From Bryopsis sp. KO-2023 (lineage: Eukaryota; Chlorophyta; Ulvophyceae; Bryopsidales; Bryopsidaceae): a stretch of DNA of 64,000 nucleotides. Position 1 is the first letter of the stretch. The number at the start of each line of letters is the position of its first letter. The stretch lies in NCBI GenBank assembly GCA_030272585.1, contig BSYQ01000001.1, forward strand, positions 11,380,928 to 11,444,927. The letters run 5' to 3'. Below the pieces are notes generated by a model that had not been told where the DNA came from, did no database searches, and saw only the letters and a list, made by a program, of their open reading frames with translations. Below are positions 46,104 through 56,536 of the stretch, in pieces. The position numbers and the translations under genes were made by a program.

Positions 46104-46775
46104 ATAACCTGTTTTGAGTCACCATAAACAGAGGGTTATCTGTTATCTGTTATCTGTTTTTTGATTCACGTAATGAACCATGAACCAGTCTGGGATCTGT
46201 TATCTGTTTTTTGATTCACGTAATGAACCATGAACCAGTCTGGTATCTGTTATCTGTTTTTTGATTCACGTAATGAACCATGAACCATGAACAGAGGGTT
46301 ATTTGTGTGGGCTGAATCAGTGCTGGAATCTGTGGAACCTCTGAAACTTTTTGTTTTGTTTGAGTCATGTAATGAACCATGAACCATAAACAGAGGGTTA
46401 TTTGTGTGGGCTGAATCTGTGTTGGAATCTGTGGAACCTCTGAAACTTTTTGTTTTGTTTGAGTCATGCAATGAACCATGAACCATAAACAGAGGGTTAT
46501 CTGTGTGGGCTGAATCAGTGCTGGAATCTGTGGAAACCTCTGAAACTTTTTACCAAGCATTCAAAAAAGTTTGGATTACATACCCATACCAAAACAAACA
46601 AAACTCGGGGCAAATCACACCAGGTCAAGATGCAGATTGTCTGATCCATACCCAGCACCCCAAACAGAGAACATACCCGGCACCCCAAACCAAAAAAAGG
46701 AGAGTTCCTCCGAAACAGGAGGGTTCTGAATCAGACTGCAGATTGTCCCACACAATCAAACAGAAGCAGTTCAGG
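46104..46775. repeat. Tandem repeats between the two hAT-element genes
   Basis: A unit of about 56 bp (TTATCTGTTTTTTGATTCACG and following AATGAACCATGAACC) occurs three times at about 46140-46280. A unit of about 96 bp (AACAGAGGGTTATTTGTG and following GAATCTGTGGAACC) occurs three times to about 46550. They lie where the two convergent genes end. The remainder to 46775 is A/C-rich and without a gene. Confidence 0.75.
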
Positions 46776-49112
46776 TCATGCCCTGAACAGATGCAGATTG
46801 TCCCGGAGCACGGTCAGTTGGTTGACCTTGCTCTCCTCCATCGCCCTCCTGCGCTTGTTCAGCTGGTGGCCATTGACACTGAACATCCGCTCAACCGAGG
46901 CGCTGGAGGCTGGGATGCAGAGATACTCGGCAGCCAGGATCGAAACTGTTGGGTATGCCGCCTGGTGTACCCTCCACCAGTCCAGAACAGATGAAGTGCT
47001 CTGAATAACCCTCCTGACCCCACAATATCGCTCCCACTCATCAGAATTAGAACCGCCCGTAGCAGATGGAGGAGGGCACACACTGAGCCAGTCCCGTTCG
47101 AGATTTTCCTTTTTCTTTTTTTTTCCCTCTCTGCCTTCCCCCGGATTGTCAACACCTCTGTAATCTGATCGCAGCCGGATCTCCTTCAGCAGAGTCACGC
47201 ACTCTTGCAGCACATCTGAAACCCACAGATCAGGTCTGCTGAATTGCTTCCTCAAGCAAGGAAAGCGCCCTGGGGTGCCCCACAAATACCGATTCACCTC
47301 AGCGTCTTCGAGTGATAGTTTGGTCGGATCCAGATGCTGCATGCACCCGACGGCCAGGAGCCATGCGGGATCGTCAAATTCATGGTCCATGACTGTGCGG
47401 AGCACATCTCTGAAGTCTATCACATCCGGTTCCTCGATGTTCATGGCATCTACCGCAGCGCTGATCCGAGCCATGAGCATCAGGACGGCACTCCCCGTCA
47501 CCTTCTTTTCTGCCTCCAGTACCTTGGTTGCTTCCTTGTATGGCCTCAGAACCAGGTACAGTTCCAGCAGCACTTTCCATTCTTGGGGGTTGATATTGTA
47601 TTGGGGGGGAAGGAGGGGAAAGAGCTGGATCAGATCGGGTTTCAAAATCAACAATCGATGCAACATGTACCAGATGCTGTTCCACCTAGTCTCCACCGCC
47701 AAGGTCAGTCTGAGAACCTTGTCAGATCTGCGGACAGGTCCTGGGCAGTCTTCTGCCTCCTCCACGTCGTCTCCATCATCGGGACATGCGTCTTCATCAC
47801 TTGAATATATTTCCTGTGATGTGGGGTCGTCCTGTTCCTGGCTCTGATGGTCGTTTTGATTAGATTCCTCTTGTGCATCCTCCAGAAGTTCATCCTCATC
47901 AACTTGAGATGGACCGGGGCTCTCACCAAGCCCACCGTTGCCAATCCCAGAGGCACCCGTGGCTGTCGAGGACCGGACCACATAAATTAACTCTTGGGGA
48001 GCAGCCTCCGCTTGTTGCCGTTCCAGATCAGCTTCTTTTCTTTTGGCTCGATCGATCTGAATCTGTTTCAGCTTTTCCCAATGAGTGGATGCACCCATCA
48101 CTGTTCTGCACAGATCGTGTACTTTGGCCACAAGGTCGTTCACGCTTTGGGGGGCATTTTTCAGACCCTTCTTTACCCCCAAATTTATTCTGTGTGTCCC
48201 GCACCCGTGCCAATCGTAACTGTAGTTCATTTCACATGCTGCCCCCATTCTGGACTCGTGATCGGTAACGATGCTGGCCTGATATCCGGTCAGATCAAAG
48301 TCCTCCCTGATCTCGTTCATTTTTGTGCAAATGTCCACAGCAGTTGCGGTACCCTCCATTTCCCAGGTCCCGAGACTGATCCGCTTGAGTTCGAACAGAT
48401 CCTGTTCCGGGTCCCGGTGTATGTAGACAGCCCCCATCGCGAACCAATGCTTGGGCTGCTGAGACCAACCATCAGCAACAAAGCATGGTCGGAATCTGCT
48501 CAGATCCATATCCTTCATCTTTTTTTTAAGCCTGTTGGAGGACAATCCGACCTGGTGAGACATGGATTTCGCTGATAGAGGCGGAGCAGATGCGTTCAGT
48601 TGAGTGCACATGTCTCGGAAGTGCTGATCTTCCACTGTCCTGAAGGGGGCCCCGACGCTGACCAGATAGCACATAACCTTGTGCCGGTACGACTGGAACT
48701 CCCGGGTAGTAGGTCCCCATTTAGACACAAACGGGAGTGTTTTCTGGGTCCCAAAAGAACTGATCCGACCCCCTTGTGTGCCTGTTTTCATGTCCTGATC
48801 ATTTTGCGTTTTCAAATGGCAGCCCTCAAAGCCTTCCGCGACAGCGATTTCCATTTCGGAACTGATCCGGATACCGTGTTTGGCCGCATGATTCAAAAGG
48901 GGGATCCTGCCTCCCTTCACCCATGACAATTGTTCATGACAGATTCTGCACGACACCACCTTTCTGCCCCGATCATCCTTATACACCAGGATCTTGCCTT
49001 CTGGACTGCTGACATACATCTTGTCAACCCATGTGTTACTTCTCCGAACAGGAATCACAGGAGGGCTTGCACCCAGTTCCAGCAGATCAGCTTCCTTTCC
49101 ATTTCTGTTCAC
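46776..49112 (-). CDS. hAT-family transposase
   Basis: A single-exon, intact 778-residue frame. A BED-type zinc finger lies at C55-x2-C58-x16-H75-x3-H79. The RNase H-like core shows Asp in VADGWSQ (D214), Asp in IVTDHES (D284) and the CxxH motif of hAT enzymes (C304, H307, in HGCGTHRINL). An acidic low-complexity insert runs over about 350-480, and TRWNSIWYML follows it. The C-terminal dimerisation domain has PASSASVERMFS and LNKRRRAM near 725-760. It cuts and re-inserts the transposon. Intactness suggests a recently active copy. It reads towards the second gene, with its start near the right end. Confidence 0.93.
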   Translation of the reverse strand: MNRNGKEADLLELGASPPVIPVRRSNTWVDKMYVSSPEGKILVYKDDRGRKVVSCRICHEQLSWVKGGRIPLLNHAAKHGIRISSEMEIAVAEGFEGCHLKTQNDQDMKTGTQGGRISSFGTQKTLPFVSKWGPTTREFQSYRHKVMCYLVSVGAPFRTVEDQHFRDMCTQLNASAPPLSAKSMSHQVGLSSNRLKKKMKDMDLSRFRPCFVADGWSQQPKHWFAMGAVYIHRDPEQDLFELKRISLGTWEMEGTATAVDICTKMNEIREDFDLTGYQASIVTDHESRMGAACEMNYSYDWHGCGTHRINLGVKKGLKNAPQSVNDLVAKVHDLCRTVMGASTHWEKLKQIQIDRAKRKEADLERQQAEAAPQELIYVVRSSTATGASGIGNGGLGESPGPSQVDEDELLEDAQEESNQNDHQSQEQDDPTSQEIYSSDEDACPDDGDDVEEAEDCPGPVRRSDKVLRLTLAVETRWNSIWYMLHRLLILKPDLIQLFPLLPPQYNINPQEWKVLLELYLVLRPYKEATKVLEAEKKVTGSAVLMLMARISAAVDAMNIEEPDVIDFRDVLRTVMDHEFDDPAWLLAVGCMQHLDPTKLSLEDAEVNRYLWGTPGRFPCLRKQFSRPDLWVSDVLQECVTLLKEIRLRSDYRGVDNPGEGREGKKKKKENLERDWLSVCPPPSATGGSNSDEWERYCGVRRVIQSTSSVLDWWRVHQAAYPTVSILAAEYLCIPASSASVERMFSVNGHQLNKRRRAMEESKVNQLTVLRDNLHLFRA

Positions 49113-49550
49113 TGCAGGGCAGGGCAGGACAGGACAAACACCTCATAAAAGCAGAACCAGAACAACTGGAGAAAGCACAAGCACCTCACACAATCCAACA
49201 AGGGAACACCTCACCCCCCCACAAAACCATAAGAGTACAACAAGGCGGAACAGATCAGGGAGTAACGCACTGTTGGTCAGGTCAGATGCTTGCCCCGACC
49301 CCTGCGGCCCCACGGATGGAACGCTGCCCTGGCGACGAGGTTCCAACCCCCCGCTTCCAGATCCGGTCGGAACTGGTCTCCTCTGGGACGTGTGTGGGCG
49401 TTGCCCCGACCTCGCAGGGGTGACGAGCGCTTTTCTTTTTCCATGCCGGCCCATTTCGAACGGGGCGCTGATAAGACGTGGAGTTAAACGCTCACCAGAT
49501 TAACAGCAACCGAACATGCGATGTGCCCGCGTGACTCACCTGCATCTCAC
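49113..49550. other. Upstream region of the transposase gene
   Basis: No coding sequence is supported. The region is GC-rich (CCGACCTCGCAGG-like) and would contain the transposase promoter. No clear TATA box. Confidence 0.45.
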
Positions 49551-49905
49551 CCGCGATCAATGATCGGTTCTTGACGAAGACGACCCACCGATCATGATCG
49601 GTGTTGCGCCGATCATGATCGGCGCAAGCCGATTATAGTCGATCGCGCCGATCACGATCACGATCTCGATCAAGCGCCGCACCCTGTCGGCACCTGATCG
49701 GCAGTTTTTGATCGGCCGATCACGATCAGGCCGATCAAAAACTGCCGATCAAGTAGGGCGACCGATCAGATCGGTGATCGGCCGATCTTGATCGATGATC
49801 GGCCCTGCCAGACCTGATCGGCGACCGATCAGATCGGTGATCGGCCGATCACGATTTGATCGGTCGCACTGCTTGATCGGCGACCGATCAAATCGTGATC
49901 GGATC
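49551..49905. repeat. Right subterminal GATCGG repeats
   Basis: Dense GATCGG/CCGATC words, several as near palindromes (CGGCCGATCACGATC), mirror the left end. Confidence 0.7.
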
Positions 49906-52900
49906 CATAGTATGGTTGCCGTCCCACCAATGTTTGGTGTTTCTGGATGGTACCCATACATCAAATATGCAGGTGCGTACCCTGTACTCGCATTCACTGC
50001 ATTGTTTGCTGCAAACTCTGCTGTAGGTAAATACTCAACCCACTTATGGGGATACCTCTCAGCATATGGCCTTAGAAAATTTTCCAGAGTACGTATGGTA
50101 ACCTCACTCTGCCCATCCGTCTGAGGGTGGTAAGCTGTACTCATACGAATCTCTGTACCCAGAGCTTTAAAAAGCGTCTGCCAGAACTTGCTGGTAAAGC
50201 GAGGGTCTCTATCAGACACAATCACTTTAGGTAGGCCATGGTTGCGGTAAACATGTTCGATAAAAAGTTGGGCGTATCCTGCAGCGGTAATCTCTTTAGT
50301 ACATGGGGCGAAATGCACAAACTTGGTAAGTCTATCGACAAAGACAGCTACAGCACTAAACCCATTGGATGCTGGTAGATCTGTCACCAAGTCAGTGGTA
50401 ATTTGCTCCCACTTCCGCTCAGGTATTGGCAGGGGTTGAAGTAAGCCCATAGGCTTCTGTGTGTCAGCCTTTATTTGTTGGCACACAGGGCATTCGCGCA
50501 CAAATGCCTTCAACTCATTCATCCACCCCTTCCACCAGTATCGCCGCGCTAGGATTTCTCCTGTTCGCGCTGGTCCTGTATGGCCTGCTGAAGGTGTCTC
50601 ATGGCACTCCTTCATAATCTTATTGCGCTGGCCTTTAGGAACCACCACTTTTTCGACTAATCCTCTTTTTGGGACCGTCCAAAGTATTCCCTCTCTGAGG
50701 AAATATCCCTCAACTTCCTCGCCACTCTCAAGCTTCCGCAATATCTTCACCAAGGAGTTATCAGCTTGGAGGGCTTGTTTCCACTCGTCTTGGCTTGCTT
50801 GATGCACTTGCCAAGTGGAAATGTTCATCGCAGTTTCCACGGGCTTAGGAACACTGCGGGAGAGAGCATCTGCTAACACATTAGCCTTGCCTTTTATGTA
50901 GGAGATCTTGGGGTTGATCGAAGTCAGGTACCCCGCCTCAAGCCATCTTGCTTGGGTTCTAGAAAGGTTCCTCTGCGACAGAATATGCGTCAGAGGTTGG
51001 TGGTCAGTGAACACTGTTACTCCACCCGCACAACCTTCTAGATAATGTCTCCACTGCACCATCGCATAACATATTGCACACAACTCTTTGTCGTATGGTG
51101 CATAGTTAAGCTCGGCAGGCTTGAATCTACGTGAGAGATAAGCTATTGGCTGTAGCCCCTCTCCGTGATCCTGTGTTAACACGGCACCGATGGCCTCATT
51201 CGACGCATCAGTGATCACAGTGTAAGGCAGTGACGCATCTGGAAAAATAAGGACGGGAGCTTGACTTAAACGCTTTTTCAGTTCATTGAATGCGCCACGC
51301 TCAACCTGTCCCCATCTCCAGGGATGGTCTTTTTTCACTAAGTCATGGAGTGGTCCAGCAACATGTGCAAACTGGGGAATGAATTTCCTGTAGTATGAAA
51401 CCATTCCAAGGAAACTACGTACATCGCTAACACTCTGTAGTTCCTTCCACTCCTTCACTGCCTTCACTTTTTGTTCCTGTGGTTCTAACCCACTTCCGCT
51501 AATGCGGTAGCCAAGATAGTCTACTGTTGCGACAGCCAGCTCACTTTTACTTGCCTTAGCAAAAAGCTGATATTCTGCTAGTCGCGACAGGACTTTCTCC
51601 AAGTGTTCGGCATGCTGTTCCATATTTTCAGAGAAGATGAGTATGTCATCAATAAAGACAACAACAAAATCATCTAAAAACTCTGTGAGTAGGTCTTGCA
51701 CTAGAGTTTGGAATTGCGCTGGGCAATTGGTTAGCCCAAAAGGCGCTACCAAAAACTCAAAGTGACCGTATCTCGTGCGGAACGCTGTTTTATCTGTATC
51801 AGATGGCCTTACTGGAAATTGCCAGTAGCCTGATCGCAGATCTAACTTTGAGAACACTTTGGCTTTGAACACTCTATCCATCAATTCTTCTGGCAGGGGT
51901 AAAGGATACCGGTTTTTCACCGTCACCTTATTAATCCACCTGTAATCCACACACATCCTTAAGCCTCCATCCTTTTTCGGTACAAATAGGATTGGCGCGC
52001 CCCAAGGGGACTCGGATGGTTTGATTTTCTTCTGTTCCAGAAGGTAGTCCACTTGTGCTTTCACTTCATCCAGCTCTGCTGGTGAAAGCTTGTATATTGG
52101 ACGATGGATAGGTGTTGGATCCTCCAGGTCTATCTTAAACTCATGACCTTTTCTCTTCGGAGGGATCCCTGGGGGTAGATCACGAGGGAACACACCACGG
52201 TGTGTTTCTACCACCTTTTTAATTTCGGCAGGGGTGTCTGAACGAATAAGTTTGCCAATCTCATCCTCAGTGTTGAATGGCTGTGTTCGCTCTATTGCGT
52301 CAGGCAATTCATGTTGGCCTAAAGCTTTTTCTTCAGACTCTTGCACTACAACCATGAATGCTGTCTCTGTTTTGATATGACGCATCATTCTTTTAGCTGA
52401 ACACTCAGTCACTGGCACTTCTTGCAGTATCGACTGTACTTTTCGTTCGGGTTCAATACTCTCTTGGGTTGGATGACGCAACGGGAGATGAAACACTTGG
52501 CTGTTTTTGCAAACTGAAATCTCATTCTGCTGAAAGTCTATGCGGGGGTTTTCTTTCTGCAACCAAGGCATGCCCAATATTAGGTCATAACCAAGGTCTG
52601 GAAACAGATCCGCTTTCATTTTGCACTTCAGCCCTCCTATCTTTACTCGGAGGTTGTTACAGCTGCCAGCCAGTTCTTTAATATCTCCGTTTGCCAACAT
52701 TGCTCTCTTTGAGCTTGGTGTAATCGACAACCCGAGATCACGCGCTACCTTATCATTGATATAGTTTGCGGTACTTCCACAATCAATGAATGCATAAAGG
52801 TCCGTGGTCTTGATCCGTGCTTTTACTTCGTACCCTCTCACAGGCACTTCTTGAATTTTTAACAGAGGGCATGTGTCACCCTTGGTTGACGAAGTTGATC

Positions 52901-53333
52901 GAACTTCTGACACATTAACTCGCTCTGTGGTAGACCGCTGGGTTGTTTCTGACCCACTATCGTCTACGTCTGCAGGCAGGGACTCCTGTAGACTACTCTG
53001 TGACTCCAATGAGTCCACAGATTCACTAACAGAGGGAAGAGATGCAGATGACGCATGAGGCGCGTCCATCTCATCCGGTGTGCTTTCCTTCTGTTCATTT
53101 TTCCAATCGCAGTTGTCATGTGCCGATTGGGTAGATGTGGAGAGTGTCTCTGTTCTCTCTTCACGCGGTGTACTAGTCCGCTCCTCAGGTTTTCCGCTGT
53201 GAGTACAAACCTTTTTCGAGGCACCTACTTTTGATCTTAGCTTCCTACGCCGCCTACGAACTCTATTTCGTTTACGACGTTTGCGTCGGCCAGGCTCAGA
53301 CGAAGCAGTTTCCTGCCTGGCGGTCAGTTTAAC
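49906..53333 (-). CDS. pol: Pol of element F, N-terminal part (protease to integrase core)
   Basis: The frame is open from the frameshift site at 53333, with no need of an ATG, to the hAT insertion. An Arg/Lys-rich N terminus, like that of element B, comes first. The protease has D-C-G (about residue 184) rather than DTG. Reverse transcriptase has FIDDIL (about 557), followed by RNase H (TDASNE, KELCA, TDHQP). Integrase has an HHCC finger ending CPVC, Asp in TTDLV and SDRDPRF, and Glu in QSEVTIR. The first few codons right of 49905 run into transposon sequence. No stop or frameshift was found in this part. Confidence 0.92.
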
Positions 53334-55974
53334 ATTTGTTTTACATTAGGGATGTTTTTCACCTCCTCTAATCTAGGACATTGCCTCACAGGGTGACCCT
53401 TCTTTCCACAAAGATAACAGTTATATCCCCCTCCCCCCTGGGGTTCTGTCTTCCCTGATTGGCTTGTCCTCTTCCACGGTTACCACCACCGCGTCCACGT
53501 CCACCACCACCACGTCCTCCTCCTCTACCTTGTTGCTGTTGCTGCTGCTGTTGTACTCCTGCGGCAGCTTGTGGTGGTGCTTGGGCTGGTGGTGTAGGGT
53601 TCTGCTGCTGCTGACCCTGATTCTGGCCTTTCTTCTTCCTTCCACCACGCCAGACTCCTTTCTTTTTCTGATTGGTTTGCCCTCCTTGGCCTTGTGTTCC
53701 AATTCCAAGGGCTTCCAATCTTTCGGCAGATATGATGGCAGCCTCAACATCTCGAGGTACCGTTGCAGCGACCAGCTTCTGAACTTCACTCTTGAGTCCA
53801 TCAACGAAGAGTAAATACTGGTGATCCTCTTCAAGGTCTGGAATTCTCAAGATCAAGCGCTGAAACTCTTTAACGAACTGTTTCACCGTTCCAGTCTGCT
53901 TGAGTTTGTGGAGGTCACGCCACGCTTCATCTCGATCACTAGAGAATTCGAAAGCTGTAGCTAAGCCATCCATTAAGTCCATCCAGTCACGGAAGGGTGG
54001 TCTTTCACCTCGGTGAATTTTCAACTCTTGCATCGTTAACCAATCCGAGGCAGCCCCATAAAGGTTAGTGGCCATAATCGATTGCCACTGTGCTTCATGC
54101 ACTCCGCAGGTTCTCAAGTACCGCGTCATGAGCACTTGCCATTTACGGGCTTTTGGTTCTCCACTTCCGTTAAATGCGCGAGGCATTTGCAACTTGACGG
54201 TGCTAGGCAACCACTGTCCTTGCCTAGGAGGTCCTGGGCCTGCTGGTCCAGCGCCACCTCCACCTCCACCTCCACCAGGAGGTCCACCGGGAGGTCCACC
54301 GCCTCCACCATCTCCACCGCCGCCACCACCTCCACCGCCATCAGGCGCACCTGGAATGCGGGAAGGTGGGCGGTTTCGTCTGTCGCGGTAATCATCACCG
54401 CCATCATCATCTGGATCATCATCACCAGGGTCTCCAAAGTTTCCACGCATGCGAGGAACTCGACTGGGTCCACCAGTAGACTCATATGAACCAAGTGCAG
54501 CAAAGGGATTATTCTCTACCCTTGCTCCCAAAGCACTTAACCCAAGTCCCAATCTTCCAGTACGTGTGGGGATCTGCATGGGTTCTTTTCCTTTCTCTTC
54601 TCTGACCTGTGCCTTAGCACGCTCAAGGTCAATTTGATATAATACTTCTGCTGAGGAGAGAACTCTTGGGTTAGTTCGTGTGGGTCTACGTGATCCATCG
54701 GCAGAGTCGGGTTCTGAGATGCGTATACCAGGCTGAGCTCTTGTACTTGGAGGTATCAACTGAGGGAATGTGAAATCAGCGTCTGGTGCGCTGTCCACTG
54801 CAGTGCATGGTGGTGCTTCTGCAGCAACAATTTCACCCTCCTCGGCCTGTACTGCTGGAGGAGCTGGAATTGTTGAGGTTCCTGCCCCAACCATTCCTAC
54901 CGCGAAGCTCTGGTCTAGTGGCGGCCATGATGCAGCCAACTGCTTTACTGATTTCTTCGGCAGCGGCATCCCAAAGGCTGAGTCCTCAGGCTCAGGGGAA
55001 GTTGATTCTTCACGCTCTGGTGATACTGCACGAGCATCACTTCCACTTTGGGCACTCTGACTTCCGCCACTCACATCCTCCATGCTCTGTTCCAGGCCAG
55101 ATAATCTTAAGGCAACCACATCAGCTGCATCTTGCTGCTGATCCCAGGTTTTGGATGCCTTTTTCTCCAAGGCAATCAAATCTTTTTGAATTGCTACTCT
55201 TGAGCTCTGCAAACGCTTCACCTCAGCACCTTGTTTGTGCAAGGACTCCCGAAACAATTCTAGAGTCCGTTCGACTTTTTCGTTGGAATCCGCAACAGTT
55301 CCTAATAAGCCTTCAATTCTCCGCCCTTGAACAAGGGATAACTCGGAGAGTCGTTTGAGCTGAAGTGCTGATGCTTCAGCCGTTTCTTTTAGGTCAGCAA
55401 AACGAGAATCCGCTAAGATGTCTGCGGCATCCATTCTCCTCGTTATTGCATCCACAGAAGCTCTGATCTCGGCTCTTTCTTTTCTATGATCGATATCTTG
55501 GCGTAATAGCCTCTGCTCATATCGACTATGTTGAGCCGCTACTGAATCCAGCTTCTCCTGTTGCGACACCACCGCATGCTGTGTGGCCTCAACCTGTTGC
55601 GCATGCTGGTGCTGTGTTTCCAGCGCCTGCCCGATCACCTCTGATGCGCCAGCCAGTTGGTTCGACACAGAGGCCTCAGTATGGGCTAGCCTCTGTCCCA
55701 GTGTCTGGTCAACTTGCTGCAGGTGACCCCTTAGCCCGTGGGCTAAATCGTCCACACGGTCATGGACCGCATCCACATCCTCTCTTAAGGCTTCCGCATC
55801 AGCTCCCATGTCTATGTCGACAGCTGCTTGCTGGACATTGTGGATGTTCTGGACGTTTATTTGTTGGTACACAACATTGGGTGCGTCAGGCAATTCCTCA
55901 TCGAACTCAGGTTCAATCCCTGGCTCTTCAACTTGAGGCTCGCGCACTGCCAATGCGTGTTCACGGTCAGCCAT
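53324..55974 (-). CDS. gag: Gag of element F (one-base frame break before the zinc knuckle)
   Basis: The frame starts MADREHALAV. Residues 55-300 are mostly coiled coil. A Pro/Ser-rich linker and Gly-rich run (about 545-590) lead to a capsid-like domain (about 600-770), then Gln-rich and Gly/Arg-rich tracts. The knuckle CYLCGKKGHPVRQC is in the neighbouring frame. The break lies in C/G runs at 53427-53438, so the uncorrected frame stops at 53386. With one base adjusted, Gag ends at TGA 53324-53326, directly after GTTAAAC. It may be a real mutation, a sequencing error in a homopolymer, or a slip site. Confidence 0.85.
53327..53333 (-). other. GTTAAAC slippery heptamer, gag end of element F
   Basis: In the knuckle frame the minus strand reads ATG TTA AAC TGA. 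The heptamer G_TTA_AAC abuts the stop, and pol is open in -1. Same word and register as in element B. Confidence 0.78.
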
Positions 55975-56105
55975 GGTCTCTCAGCCACTATTTGGGAGTA
56001 CTCAACAACCACGGTTGGAGTTTCTCTCTACCAAACAAACAAACAAAAACGTTTGTTGCGCCACGTTCACAAGTTTCGATCTCAAGAACTTAAAGTTCTT
56101 GCCAA

Positions 56106-56117
56106 GCTCCGAAACCA
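56106..56117 (-). other. Primer-binding site, element F
   Basis: TGGTTTCGGAGC on the minus strand, two bases after the LTR. Confidence 0.85.
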
Positions 56118-56119
56118 AT

Positions 56120-56536
56120 TGATAGTGAAGCTTGTGGGTGACGCAATAGTGGTCGGCTGTGTTGGTTGGATTCGTGATAACTTGCTGGCTAACGCAAGTA
56201 TACTTGTGGGGTTTGTTGCTTTAGACAACTCTCTAGCTAGCGCGGTTGTGAACGCTACTAGAGCACTTGGTTGGATAAGTGATTGCGTCAGGCAAACACT
56301 TAGACACACACACACAAACACACACACAAGCGGGAACACACCAATCCCACGAATCCCGAGTTCTTACAAAGTAAAGAAGATGTCAAAACAACGAGTGGGC
56401 CTCTTAAGTACCCCTAAGTGTAGTACGCTGACGCATGCCCCAAACTCTGGGTCTAATCTGTCTTACTCGCGAACCCACATGCGTCAGCCACCCTCGGATC
56501 TATCCCAAACTACCTCGTAGCGCTAAAAGACTAACA
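56120..56536 (-). repeat. 5' LTR of element F
   Basis: 417 bp, closely similar to the 421-423-bp LTRs at 34-40 kb, with small differences and a shorter CA run. It contains four TGACGCA/TGCGTCA words. The flank GTAAG (56537-56541) is the expected target duplication, but its partner is lost. Confidence 0.88.

Larger units (their letters stand above)
43881..49905. mobile_element. Autonomous hAT-type transposon with two genes
   Basis: The 6-kb insert splits the integrase of element F. The ends are imperfect inverted repeats sharing TGATCGGTC, bordered by long GATCGG-rich subterminal regions (43895-44250 and 49551-49905). It holds an intact transposase (minus strand) and a spliced second gene (plus strand), arranged tail to tail. 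TCCA lies on both sides of the insert, but an exact 8-bp duplication is not visible, so the ends may be off by a few bases. Confidence 0.82.
42208..56536 (-). mobile_element. Ty3/gypsy chromovirus, element F, 3'-truncated
   Basis: On the minus strand this has a 417-bp 5' LTR, primer-binding site, gag, pol (split by a hAT transposon at 43881-49905) and the first 177 or so codons of an ORF3. It ends abruptly at the 3' LTR of element C, and no 3' LTR of family F exists to the left. The rest of ORF3 and the 3' LTR have been lost. The fusion element and the deleted element belong to the same family. Its LTR differs from theirs at several places, so they are not direct copies of one another. Confidence 0.88.

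Noticed and set aside
46104..46560. Tandem repeats between the hAT genes as a CRISPR-like or centromeric array
   Set aside because: Two short direct-repeat families with three copies each and no unique spacers; ordinary tandem duplication.
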